In this document: piece by piece, positions 1 to 8,294 of the stretch | How the letters are laid out: the number at the start of each line of letters is the position of its first letter | How positions within the stretch are numbered: the first letter of the stretch is position 1 | Assembly (NCBI GenBank): GCA_910575165.1 | Contig: CAJTDS010000014.1 | Location: 1 to 64,000 of the forward strand | Direction of reading: 5' to 3' | DNA from: Eggerthellaceae bacterium | GTDB taxonomy: Bacteria; Actinomycetota; Coriobacteriia; Coriobacteriales; Eggerthellaceae | DNA length: 64,000 nt | Notes under the pieces: generated by a model | Told to the model about the DNA's origin: nothing | Databases searched by the model: none | What the model saw: only the letters and a program-made list of their open reading frames with translations | Position numbers and translations under genes: made by a program

Positions 1-27
1 ACGGCCCCTCGCGGGGCCGTTCTCCTT
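1..27. terminator. Terminator-like hairpin at window edge
   Basis: A perfect 8-bp stem (ACGGCCCC/GGGGCCGT, bases 1-20, loop TCGC) is followed by a short pyrimidine-rich run. It probably ends a gene lying left of the window. The stem may extend further left. Confidence 0.6.
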
Positions 28-144
28 AAATCACATCAATCTATGCAATTATTCATAGGTCATCTGCGCTTTTGTCTGATATTGACCCACACAAACTACC
101 GAAGAGCCAAAAAAAGCGATTTATTCAATTAATCGATGATTTAT

Positions 145-360
145 CTAGCGCTTTTTAAGAACGCGGCTGATAGTGATGCGCTCATCCATGAGCCTTATGA
201 GAACGGTCGGCACTTTGCATTCGCAACATGCTCCTACCAGACACGAAGCTCTCGAACCATAGTGTTCGCGCAGCGAAACGATCTCGCAGAATGAGATGAG
301 TTCTGGGATTAGCTGAATAGGCGGCTTAAAAGCCCAGGATGCCAGGTCGTCCTGGGGCAT
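145..360 (-). CDS. Possible small hypothetical protein
   Basis: A 71-codon reading frame from an ATG at 360 (a TTG at 375 is also possible). It has no clear Shine-Dalgarno sequence and no recognised domain. The C-terminus is basic (ends RVLKKR) and the middle contains a Cys cluster (ACCEC). It overlaps, in another frame, the reading frame that continues beyond the stop codon of the neighbouring GIY-YIG-like gene, so it may be only a shadow of decaying sequence. I do not recognise it. Confidence 0.2.
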   Translation of the reverse strand: MPQDDLASWAFKPPIQLIPELISFCEIVSLREHYGSRASCLVGACCECKVPTVLIRLMDERITISRVLKKR

Positions 361-436
361 CCGATGATTCTTCAAATTGCGCTGCGGTGATGTTTAGGTA
401 GCAACCGTATGCTTTGCGAAGCGCGTTGCCGAGCTC

Positions 437-847
437 CTACAAATCATCGTATTCGGTATTGTCCAACCTGAACAGTGAAACCATGAAAGAGCCTCCGCTC
501 TCGCTATCGGCGAATACCGCTTCGTTGTCATAGCATCGGAAATGTCGCTCAACTTTCTTGTAGACATCAGAGCCAATGCCGGTATGGTAGAGGTCTCTGG
601 ATTTGTTCCAGAGAACATATCCACCTGGAAAGTCATGCTCCTTCACGATCTTTATATCGTATTGATCGTCCTCTAGGTTGTAGATGCGAACGTCAGAGGA
701 GTCAAGAAACTCCTCTGCGGCGATCCACCCGTCCTGGGCCTCTGCCTTGGCAAGGGTCTCGGCAGCTGCCTTAACATCGGACACGCTGGTTGCATACCTC
801 AGGGTACCCTTGACCACTATCCCCGCAACGTCGCTCAAAAAACCCAT
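437..847 (-). CDS. GIY-YIG-like nuclease-fold protein, probably C-terminally truncated
   Basis: Protein of 136 aa starting at the ATG at 847 (MGFLSDVAG), 2 bp after the stop of the 802-aa gene, so the two are co-transcribed. The C-terminal half (from about residue 70) has a GIY-YIG-like pattern: GGYVLWN, then YHTGIG, then VYKKVERHF. Family members normally continue past this point to a helix with the catalytic Glu, which is missing here. A TAG at 437-439 ends the frame, yet the same frame stays coding-like beyond it (ELGNALRKAYG, to about base 317), which suggests a nonsense mutation or a shortened variant. The N-terminus resembles the short hydrophobic leaders of some small GIY-YIG proteins. 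The fold assignment is by eye only; activity is doubtful. Confidence 0.45.
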   Translation of the reverse strand: MGFLSDVAGIVVKGTLRYATSVSDVKAAAETLAKAEAQDGWIAAEEFLDSSDVRIYNLEDDQYDIKIVKEHDFPGGYVLWNKSRDLYHTGIGSDVYKKVERHFRCYDNEAVFADSESGGSFMVSLFRLDNTEYDDL

Positions 848-849
848 TG

Positions 850-3258
850 TTAGCTTAACCCGCTCTCCGCATTGACAATCGCCTTGACAAGAGCCTGATT
901 GCATCTCTTGAGATACTTCAGAGACTTCGAGAGCACCTTCATCTGCCTTTTTGGATCGATCGTTGTAGAGTCGGGATCACCCGAATCTTTTTCATCTGAA
1001 TCTTGATGAACGTCCTCGATGAGCTCAACAGAGCCATCAGCATGCTTCAGCGACTCTAGGGTTATCTCCATCTCCAGCACTCTTTCGTTCAGTGACGCGC
1101 GGATTCGCTTCACAGAATCGATGTCCGGGCATTTATCCAGCAAGACGTATCGACAATAGCAAAGTAACTTGGAGGCTTCTCCGAACACGAATCCATCCGC
1201 GTTCGTCATCGAAGCTATGACCTTAGATGCTCCGGTACCGCCAATAGTCCCTAACAACGCGCCGCCTCCAGCGATAATTGCTGTGCCACCAGCCATGCCG
1301 AGACCTCCGGCAGCCAGTGCGCCTCCGCCAACGAATGCTAGGCTCGCGCTGGTTAGAGCCGCGCCGGAAAGGCCCGCTACGGCCTTCCCAGCGACGAGGG
1401 GGGCGATATAGGGCGCGAATATGAAAGCTGCGACAGTGGCAGCACCGGCGACAAGCGTGGTTCCCACGAATCCAACTACTCGTTTAGCCATCTTCGCATC
1501 GATGTCGCCTTGCGCCTGTTTGAGAGCCCTGCGCATCTTTTCAAGGTCATCTTTTGTGACGATGCTTTGCGAGGCTGCGAACACATCCTGCATATACCCG
1601 CCGTTGAGCTTCAGCTTTTTGTATTCCTTGTCGTTTTCGCCGCCCAAGGGTTCGTAAGGCGTGAACAAGCTGGCTTCAAGAGCAACAAGGAAGGGCCATG
1701 GCTTGGATGGATCCTCTTTAGCAAGATCTTCGAACTGCATATATAGCTCGTCTGTATCGAGGAGGTATTCGGAAGGGATGAGCCCCCTTTCTTTAAGGCC
1801 GATCTCAAGAGCCGCTTCCCACTCCTCCAGCCATTGCAGCTTCTCGTCCTTCTTCCGAGAATGCTTCGTGCCTTCAATATCGTCAAGCACGATGGCTCTC
1901 TGGAGCGATTGGAGCAGCCTGATCTGACTTGGCCCGAGCTCCAAAGATCCGAATTCGGCAAGGGATCGCTCGTAATCCTCTTCAGCCCCGGATGAATTTG
2001 CTGAGGCCCTGTCTTTCAGCACCTCTCTGATATCGAGCACGCATGCGATGGCAAATGTGCCAAGGCCCACGAAGTTTACTCTCACAACGAACTCTGCTAG
2101 GAACTTCTCCTTGGAGCCCTTCGATGCAATGGCGGCCCTGATGGCAGCATCGGAGAGATCCACCGCAGAGAAGACGCCACACGAGATTGTGGACATCCTT
2201 GCGACGGCCTGGTTCCTGAATGGAAGAACGTCTTGAGGGTCTATACGACGCAAGTCTTGGAGGCTAGCGACCTTCAATGCCTTTATCTCATGCGTGAGCC
2301 TCCGAATGAAATAGAATGACCTGATGAGGCATTGGTTGAGGATGACCGGCTTCGCCAGTCTGCCGACCTCATGGAGGACCCCCAGCTCCGTTCTGAAGTC
2401 GAAGCGCAGGACCTCGACTATCCTTCCATCCTCGTCCCTTCGCGCGAAGAACGTCCCGTTGAACATCTTCGAGATGATCTCTCTGAACACGGAGCCATTC
2501 GTTTGCTCCATCGCTTGCCGGGCGTTCTCGAAAATCGGCAACGCTGAGAGCTGCTTTATTAGCGAGAGGATAGGGCCTGGCACGCCCGTACCTTTTCCAG
2601 GATTGCCGCTAGAGCCCGCGATGTCGCTAGCGATATGCATCACCCAGGAAACGGTGCCCAATATCACCTTCTCGTCAAAGCTCTTACCAAGGAATTGCCG
2701 ATGCGTCTCGGAGACCTCAACGATTAGGAGCCTTCCTGCGGTATCGGTGCCGATCACCTTTCCGGTGAACTGAGTGAAGATCGAGCAGATCAGGCCGCCC
2801 AAGCTGAAATGATGGGAGAAGTCTCTCAGATGATGTTGATAGCCACCTCCGAAGTCAGCGGTGTTGCCGTCTGCTGCGAACTTGAAGTTCTTCTCAAGGT
2901 ACCGTATCGCGCCAGGAAGGTCATCCCCATCGTAGTCAGCCAGCTTTGCCATGAATACGACGAAATCATTGACCTTGGAAACACCCCATTCGTTCGCTCT
3001 CTCCAGCGAGAACTTCCCGACGAAGAATGAATCGACCAGCCCGGTGACGATTCCGCATGCAACCGCAACGGTGCAATCCAATTTGTTGGCGTGATCGAGC
3101 CTTGCCTCCCAGCGAGTCTCGCCCTCCATGAGCCCTTCCTTCAAGAAGGCAGGGTTGCGGGAAAGCTCTCCTGAAGCCGGGAGAAGCTTCGTTTTGGGAA
3201 ACTCGATGCTGAAAGTGTATTCGGGTACCTCGGTGTTCTTTGAAAGTGAATCGTCCAT
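850..3258 (-). CDS. Large hypothetical protein with glycine-zipper membrane segment
   Basis: About 802 aa, function unrecognised. Residues roughly 590-685 form a long Gly/Ala-rich hydrophobic stretch (repeated GG/AxxG spacing, for example GGGALAAGGLGMAGG), a glycine-zipper-like membrane or pore segment; the rest looks soluble. The C-terminal 100 residues are acidic and helical. I prefer the ATG at 3258 because a TATAAT-like box lies at 3292-3297 on this strand, almost touching the alternative ATG at 3288, so a transcript would begin near 3285. It is followed after 2 bp by the GIY-YIG-like gene, and a small gene diverges on the other strand. Base composition is less GC-rich than the core genes, consistent with acquisition. 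A defence or toxin-like role is only a guess from location and architecture. Confidence 0.6.
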   Translation of the reverse strand: MDDSLSKNTEVPEYTFSIEFPKTKLLPASGELSRNPAFLKEGLMEGETRWEARLDHANKLDCTVAVACGIVTGLVDSFFVGKFSLERANEWGVSKVNDFVVFMAKLADYDGDDLPGAIRYLEKNFKFAADGNTADFGGGYQHHLRDFSHHFSLGGLICSIFTQFTGKVIGTDTAGRLLIVEVSETHRQFLGKSFDEKVILGTVSWVMHIASDIAGSSGNPGKGTGVPGPILSLIKQLSALPIFENARQAMEQTNGSVFREIISKMFNGTFFARRDEDGRIVEVLRFDFRTELGVLHEVGRLAKPVILNQCLIRSFYFIRRLTHEIKALKVASLQDLRRIDPQDVLPFRNQAVARMSTISCGVFSAVDLSDAAIRAAIASKGSKEKFLAEFVVRVNFVGLGTFAIACVLDIREVLKDRASANSSGAEEDYERSLAEFGSLELGPSQIRLLQSLQRAIVLDDIEGTKHSRKKDEKLQWLEEWEAALEIGLKERGLIPSEYLLDTDELYMQFEDLAKEDPSKPWPFLVALEASLFTPYEPLGGENDKEYKKLKLNGGYMQDVFAASQSIVTKDDLEKMRRALKQAQGDIDAKMAKRVVGFVGTTLVAGAATVAAFIFAPYIAPLVAGKAVAGLSGAALTSASLAFVGGGALAAGGLGMAGGTAIIAGGGALLGTIGGTGASKVIASMTNADGFVFGEASKLLCYCRYVLLDKCPDIDSVKRIRASLNERVLEMEITLESLKHADGSVELIEDVHQDSDEKDSGDPDSTTIDPKRQMKVLSKSLKYLKRCNQALVKAIVNAESGLS

Positions 3259-3343
3259 GTTACGCCAATCGTGAGATGCTTTACGCATGTATTATAAAGC
3301 CAGGGCGCAAAGCAACTGTCCCATGCACGTTCAATTGCCGACG

Positions 3344-3676
3344 ATGCCGTATGGAGCTTACAGGCGATATACCGATGACCGTTTTGGGCGATTTCATATC
3401 GCTAAGTTCGAAAGAGAGATGAAAGAAAATATGGGCTATGAGGAGCTGAAGAAAGCGCAGATTGACCAAGAGGCGGTGAAGTTCAGCGAACGACTCGCAA
3501 TCGAGAATCCCGGAATGTACTCGCCGGAGGAGATGCGAGACCTGGTCGAACGACATATAGAGGCAACCGCATTGACCGATAAGACCATGAGGGAAGACCT
3601 TGAGTCGATGCCTCCTGAGATGCAAGCGAAGATGAAGGAGATGCTCAAAAGCAGCGATGTGCCTCTTGAGGTTTGA
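3344..3676 (+). CDS. Hypothetical helical protein divergent from the 802-aa gene
   Basis: About 110 aa from the ATG at 3344 (MPYGAYRRY); ATGs at 3287 and 3419 are alternatives and none has a good ribosome-binding site. The 3287 start would overlap the divergent gene's 5' end, which argues against it. The protein is charged and predicted helical, rich in Glu, Lys and Met, with no membrane segment and no motif I recognise. It might be a small regulator or partner of the divergent two-gene unit, but nothing in the sequence proves this. Confidence 0.4.
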   Translation: MPYGAYRRYTDDRFGRFHIAKFEREMKENMGYEELKKAQIDQEAVKFSERLAIENPGMYSPEEMRDLVERHIEATALTDKTMREDLESMPPEMQAKMKEMLKSSDVPLEV

Positions 3677-3764
3677 AAGGAGAACTTCGGCGAGGACTTC
3701 TGATGTTCGTCACCCTTGCCGCCAGCTAATGAAACCGTCGCTGCAAGGTGATATCGTCACGAAG

Positions 3765-4392
3765 AATGAACAGGGGACGTGTTTTCCGTTCAAAATACTA
3801 TGATGACATTAGCCATGAATAAACAACTCTAGTGAAGAATGCACGACCTCATGCCGAGAGACGCAAGATAACGAAGCGAATCGGACTTCTACCGCATCAT
3901 CTGCAGAGGCTCTTCAAGAGCGAGGCCATAGAATCAGACACCCATCTCCTCTCGGTCATTCGATATGTTCACCGAAATCCCCTGAAGGCCAAGATCAGCG
4001 AGGAGCTTTCATTCCATTGGAGCAGCTACGACGAGATCCCGTCGTCTCGCGGATGGCCAGATGCGCGCTTCGTTCGTGTGCTTTTCGGGGATGAGAAGAG
4101 TTTCTGTTCTTTCCATAAAACCGAGGAGGAGATGTTTAGGCTCGGCGATGTTGACGAGGGTTGTAGAATAAGACTTACCGATGTTGAAGCGAGAAAGATC
4201 GCTGGCGGTGTTCTAGGGGGGAATCGATCCGACAACACTCCTTCAGACTGACCGAAATGAGAGAGATGCGGCGTGAGCGCGACTGAAAGACGCAGGTCTC
4301 TCAGTGTGTCAGATTCAACAGATCGCCGGACTATCATTGGGAACCATATCCAATATAGGAAGATGAACGAAAAAACACGTCCTCTGTTCATT
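3765..4392. mobile_element. Small inverted-repeat-bounded element around a RAYT relic
   Basis: Imperfect terminal inverted repeats bound this segment: left arm 3765-3791 and right arm 4365-4392. Read inward, both give AATGAACAG, then GGGACG or AGGACG, then a T-run and CGTTC, differing by a few substitutions and one indel. Between them lies the C-terminal remnant of a REP-associated (IS200-like) transposase. The arrangement looks like a decayed mobile element of about 630 bp. Bases 4252-4364 hold nothing else I can identify. Confidence 0.55.
3832..4251 (+). pseudogene. REP-associated tyrosine (IS200-like) transposase, C-terminal remnant
   Basis: From about codon 23 the frame reads LQRLFKSEAIESDTHLLSVI followed by RYVHRNPLKA. 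This is the conserved C-terminal part of RAYT/Y1-type transposases, normally preceded by an HUH histidine motif and followed by the catalytic Tyr helix. The HUH-containing N-terminal half (about 100 residues) is absent and no matching frame lies upstream, so this is a truncated, inactive copy. The 139-codon frame itself is open. It sits inside the 27/28-bp inverted repeats at 3765-3791 and 4365-4392, which are probably its former target or end sequences. Confidence 0.65.
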
Positions 4393-4528
4393 TTTCTATC
4401 TACCAATAGTCATCCTGATAACGATCATCAAGGGCATCCTGGTAGAGAATGTCAATCAGCTTGTCTTTCGCCTCTTTTGCAGACATATTTTTCACCTGCC
4501 TTTTTATAGAAGCGAGCATCTCTTCTCT

Positions 4529-4855
4529 TCAGCATTTCTCCTCTAATTTGTACCGTGCTTCCAATGCTGTAATATCTTCACGAAAGGCTTCAAGCGAACC
4601 CGGAATGCTCGCGAAATAAAGAGCGACCATGTGCTTGCATGCAACCCTCCTGCCCTCTGCAAACGTACAAGAACAGGTCGACTTTCTAGGATGATCTATA
4701 TCGATAGAAACTGAATAAATCTGATCGTCACTGCCTTCAACCTCACCCTCAAAGCATGATGTACCCACCTTGAAAGAAGAGTTGACTTTCCCTTTCTCGT
4801 AGTAGTCAGCACCGCGCCATGTGGAGTTATTGCTAGCACTTGAATAGAATGCCAT
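4529..4855 (-). CDS. SWIM zinc-finger domain protein
   Basis: A 108-aa protein with a SWIM-type zinc-binding motif near residues 61-75: CSC, then a short spacer, then ACKHMVALYF, matching the CxCxnCxH signature. SWIM domains bind DNA or protein and occur in SNF2 ATPases, transposases and small stand-alone proteins such as this one. The start at 4855 is supported by a strong GGGAGGGG sequence just upstream. It follows the HipA-like kinase gene by 11 bp on the same strand, so the two form a likely two-gene unit next to the guaA end. Its partner and function are unknown; a role as DNA-binding partner or substrate of the kinase is an inference from the pairing. Confidence 0.7.
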   Translation of the reverse strand: MAFYSSASNNSTWRGADYYEKGKVNSSFKVGTSCFEGEVEGSDDQIYSVSIDIDHPRKSTCSCTFAEGRRVACKHMVALYFASIPGSLEAFREDITALEARYKLEEKC

Positions 4856-4866
4856 ATTGCCCCTCC

Positions 4867-6012
4867 CTATCCCAGCACCCTCTTCGCACGTTCGCGGATC
4901 TGGTGCTCTATCATCAAAAGGCGCTTCTTTGGGAAACCCTTCGCCAACCGGCGTGTAAAACTAAAATCCAGCGCTTTGCGAACCTTGGCTCGAGTGGCAG
5001 ATGTCATTAACCGGACTGCTTCATCATAGAAATCTTCATACAGGCATGGTTTTTGCGACCGTGCATAAACAGCCAAAGCATCATCGCTACTCCAGTCATC
5101 CCCATAAGCCTGGTAAAAGAGCGAATTCCCGTGATCAAACAAGGGAGCCAGAGCAACAATCTCATTCGTCTTGTTATCAGCCAAGAATCCAAAATTCCCC
5201 AAATGCCTATCCGTATTACAAATGAGCGCATCGAAGGCCACCATGTCGGAAAGAGCCTCCTTGAACGAATCGCCCATCGCATGGCATTCAGACACGACTG
5301 ACCGCCATGCGCCACCCTTCACAACACTCGCAACAGGGACGAATGAATGCTCCTTGCTCGTAAACAGCTCACACGATGAACAAAGAATACCCTTCCAACG
5401 GTGAATACTGTAATCGATCGCATCCACCTCTATTGCGTGCGCCAGATCAGCAGCATAGTATTCAGAAAACGGCTCGAAACCGGCATTGGCAAAACCCGTG
5501 GTGCCGCCCTTATAAAGATAGATTCGCCCATCGATTCGTCGCCAGCATTTCGGAAGCATTCCGTTTGTCGTGAACTCCGGAGAAGACATGAAAGTCGGTT
5601 GAACCGAGCTGCCATATCCCGTGAAAGCCACCTGCGCCAAAAGCCTGCTGATGCGATTGTCGTAAAGGTTCACCTGCTCGAAGGTCGAATTATCACCCTC
5701 TTCAACCACCCAATAACAGTCATCAAGCGAAAGTCCCTTGCTAAGCGCAATGATTCCGAGCGGACGATTGGCGCTCAACCCGTTGCGCGCAAGAAAGGTA
5801 TTCGCAAAGGCTCTGTTTTTCGGAATATTACGACGCTTGACCCAGGTCTTCAACCCATCAGGCGAGCACTCAAGCCCGAATGGAAGCAGTTGTCGCTTGT
5901 TCTCATCGATCCAAGTGATCTCATAAGCAGCCTCAGGAGATAATACATCAGCAGAGAATCGCACGAGAGGCGTGTCGAAGTGCTTGAGAATGTATGTTTT
6001 CTTTTCAATCAT
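4867..6012 (-). CDS. HipA-like kinase-domain protein
   Basis: A 381-aa protein whose C-terminal half carries the HipA-type kinase signature: DALICNTDRHLGNFGFL (catalytic Asp and Asn) around residues 258-274 and PLFDHGNSL (metal-binding Asp) around 289-297. A candidate ATP-binding lysine is in YLYKGGT near residue 170. HipA-family kinases phosphorylate protein targets such as aminoacyl-tRNA synthetases in toxin-antitoxin systems, but this longer variant has its own N-terminal domain (residues 1-150) and no HipB-like HTH gene beside it. It starts only 54 bp after the guaA stop on the same strand, with no evident Shine-Dalgarno sequence, so read-through from guaA may express it. It marks the first island gene after guaA. 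Confidence 0.7.
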   Translation of the reverse strand: MIEKKTYILKHFDTPLVRFSADVLSPEAAYEITWIDENKRQLLPFGLECSPDGLKTWVKRRNIPKNRAFANTFLARNGLSANRPLGIIALSKGLSLDDCYWVVEEGDNSTFEQVNLYDNRISRLLAQVAFTGYGSSVQPTFMSSPEFTTNGMLPKCWRRIDGRIYLYKGGTTGFANAGFEPFSEYYAADLAHAIEVDAIDYSIHRWKGILCSSCELFTSKEHSFVPVASVVKGGAWRSVVSECHAMGDSFKEALSDMVAFDALICNTDRHLGNFGFLADNKTNEIVALAPLFDHGNSLFYQAYGDDWSSDDALAVYARSQKPCLYEDFYDEAVRLMTSATRAKVRKALDFSFTRRLAKGFPKKRLLMIEHQIRERAKRVLG

Positions 6013-6067
6013 TGAGTTTGCAGCTTATCTGCGATACTGCACTTGTAGCAAAAATGCCGCTTGCACC

Positions 6068-7048
6068 CTATTCCCACTCCACCGTGCCAACGGGCTTGGG
6101 GGTGAGGTCGTAGGCGACGCGGCAGATGCCGGGGACCTCGTGGATGATGCGGTCGGTCATGCGCTTGAGCAGCGCCCAATCGAGCTCGGGCACCTCGGCG
6201 GTCATGACGTCCACGGTGTTGATGGCGCGGATGATGGCCGGCCACTCGTAGGCGCGCACGCCGTCGCGCACGCCCGTGGCGCGCATGTCGGGAACCACGG
6301 CGAAGTACTGCCAGGCGCCAACGTTTGCCGCCTCCATCTCCTCGCGCACGATGGCGTCGGCCTCGCGCAGCGCCTCCAGGCGGTCGGCCGTGATGGCCCC
6401 TAGGCAGCGCACCCCCAGGCCCGGGCCGGGGAAGGGCTGGCGCTCGACCATGGACTCGGGCAGCCCGAGAGCGCGGCCTACCTCGCGGACCTCGTCCTTG
6501 TACAGCAGCTTCACGGGCTCGACCAGCTTAAACTGCAGGTCGTCGGGCAGGCCTCCCACATTGTGGTGCGCCTTCACGCCGTCTTTGGACTCAAGGATGT
6601 CGGGGTAGATGGTGCCCTGGGCCAGGAAGTCCACCTCGTCGCCCACCTTGCGGGCCTCTTCCTCGAACACGCGGATGAACTCGCCGCCGATGATCTTGCG
6701 CTTGGCCTCGGGCTCGTCCACGCCGGCCAGCAGGCTTAGGAAGCGGTCGGTGGCGTCCACGTAGACCAAATTCGCGTCCATTTGGTTTTCGAACACGTCG
6801 ATAACCTGCTCGGACTCGCCCTTGCGCATGAGCCCGTGGTTCACGTGCACGCATACCAGGTTCTTGCCGATGGCCTTGATGAGCAGGGCCGCCACCACGC
6901 TGGAGTCCACGCCGCCGGAAAGCGCCAGCAGCACCTTGCCGTCGCCGACCTGCTCGCGGATGGCTGCAACCTGCTCTTCTATGAACGCGGTTGCCAGCTC
7001 GGGGGTGTTGATGCGCTGCATGTCGTCGGGACGGACGTTGGGATCCAT
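6068..7048 (-). CDS. guaA: GMP synthase, ATP-pyrophosphatase subunit (stand-alone, no glutaminase domain)
   Basis: A 326-aa protein that amidates XMP to GMP using ATP. The PP-loop SGGVDSS is near residue 43, and the C-terminal dimerisation part is complete, with PFPGPGLGVRCLG and the terminal TVEWE. The glutamine amidotransferase domain that precedes this module in ordinary bacterial GuaA is absent; the ATG at 7048 with GAGGAGGT upstream is the real start. The architecture is that of archaeal-type subunit B, which needs a separate glutaminase or ammonia. No glutaminase gene is in this window. The end of the gene is the boundary with the accessory block to the left. Confidence 0.9.
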   Translation of the reverse strand: MDPNVRPDDMQRINTPELATAFIEEQVAAIREQVGDGKVLLALSGGVDSSVVAALLIKAIGKNLVCVHVNHGLMRKGESEQVIDVFENQMDANLVYVDATDRFLSLLAGVDEPEAKRKIIGGEFIRVFEEEARKVGDEVDFLAQGTIYPDILESKDGVKAHHNVGGLPDDLQFKLVEPVKLLYKDEVREVGRALGLPESMVERQPFPGPGLGVRCLGAITADRLEALREADAIVREEMEAANVGAWQYFAVVPDMRATGVRDGVRAYEWPAIIRAINTVDVMTAEVPELDWALLKRMTDRIIHEVPGICRVAYDLTPKPVGTVEWE

Positions 7049-7182
7049 GGGACCTCCTCGGATGCGGGTTTGCTTTGCTTCGGCGATTATAGCGAAAGGG
7101 GAGTGGCCGTTCGCGAAGTCCACGGCATCGCCGCAGGCGGGCGCTGCAGAGCGGTGGCAGGGCAGGGCGGGGGCCAGGGCGC

Positions 7183-8079
7183 TTAGGCGCTTAGTCGCTG
7201 CCTGCTCACGGCACGGAACAGCTCGTTCATCTCCTTCTCGTGAAGCGACCCCTTCAAGCGTACGAAGCACACGTCGTGGCTCATGGGGGTGTCGGGCAGC
7301 TCGACGACGCGCAGCGAGCCGTCGATGCACTCCTGCTCCACAGCCGCCTCGTAGACGAAGGAGATGCCCAGGTCCTCGGCGACGAATATCTTGATGATGT
7401 CCAGGCTCTCCACGGTGCAGATGCCGGCGAAGGCGTCGGTGGAGAGGTTGCGTGCGGCCAGGGCGTGGACGAGCACCTCCCGGCTGCCGCTCCCCGCCTC
7501 GCGCAGGATGAGCGTCTCGCCCAGCAGGTCTTCCAGCCGTCTTGGCTCCCGGGCGAAGCGGTGGTTGCCGGCGCAGACGGCCACGAAGCGCTCGGTGCAG
7601 AGGTTCTGCCACAGATATGACGATTTGTCGAAGAAGCCTTCGGTGAAGGCGCAGTCGATCTCGTTGGCGTCGAGCATGTCCAGCACGGCCCGGGTGCCCC
7701 CCGAGCGCACGGTGACGGAGATTTCCGGATGCTCGCGCAGATAGCGTCCTAGCGGCGCGGCAACCAGGTACTCGCCGGCGGTGAGCGTCATGCCGATGCG
7801 CAGCGGGATGGCCGAGCCGCTGGTGGAGGCGCTCATCTTGTGGCGCAGCAGCTCCTCGTCGTGGGCGATGGCGGAAAGCCCCTGGTAGGCGATGCGTCCC
7901 GCAGCCGTGAGCGAGAGCTTGCGATGGCGGTAGCTGAACAGCTTGACGCCGTAGCTGCGCTCGAGGTTGGCGATCTGCTGGGTGACGGCGGGCTGGGTCA
8001 GCGACAGCTCCTCGGCCGCGCGCGTGTAGTTCAGCGTGCGGCATACGGTCAGAAACGTCTTCACGCGGAAGTCGAGCAC
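7183..8079 (-). CDS. LysR-family transcriptional regulator
   Basis: A 298-aa LysR-type regulator: N-terminal winged HTH (FLTVCRTLNYTRAAEELSLT then QPAVTQQI, residues 9-38) and a substrate-binding effector domain from about residue 90. The start is a GTG at 8079 with GGAGG seven bases upstream. It is divergent from the TDT-family transporter gene and shares a 215-bp intergenic region with dyads and a repeated ACCATAACAC element, so it most likely regulates the transporter and itself. The co-inducer is unknown. Confidence 0.88.
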   Translation of the reverse strand: MLDFRVKTFLTVCRTLNYTRAAEELSLTQPAVTQQIANLERSYGVKLFSYRHRKLSLTAAGRIAYQGLSAIAHDEELLRHKMSASTSGSAIPLRIGMTLTAGEYLVAAPLGRYLREHPEISVTVRSGGTRAVLDMLDANEIDCAFTEGFFDKSSYLWQNLCTERFVAVCAGNHRFAREPRRLEDLLGETLILREAGSGSREVLVHALAARNLSTDAFAGICTVESLDIIKIFVAEDLGISFVYEAAVEQECIDGSLRVVELPDTPMSHDVCFVRLKGSLHEKEMNELFRAVSRQRLSA

Positions 8080-8093
8080 GGGCGGTCCTCCTT

Positions 8094-8152
8094 ACCATAA
8101 CACGAGTCGGATAACCATAACACATGCTTATGCATTTCCAAGAAATGATAAG
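8094..8152. promoter_or_regulatory. Candidate LysR operator region
   Basis: Two direct copies of ACCATAACAC at 8094-8103 and 8114-8123 (20-bp period, about two helical turns) are followed by a dyad, CTTATGCATTTC at 8127-8138 with GAAATGATAAG at 8142-8152 (one-base bulge). The region lies between the divergent LysR gene and the TDT transporter, where LysR proteins normally bind. Confidence 0.5.
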
Positions 8153-8294
8153 TTCACACTTCGCCAACCTTGCGGCATACTTTCGACCCGTTGCTCCTGC
8201 GGAACGCTGCGACCACTCCGGCGTCCCGCGGCCGAAGCAGCGAGAGGGACGTTGCGGGCAGCCGCAATCTGAGACGAGAGACGAGAGGAATCCC

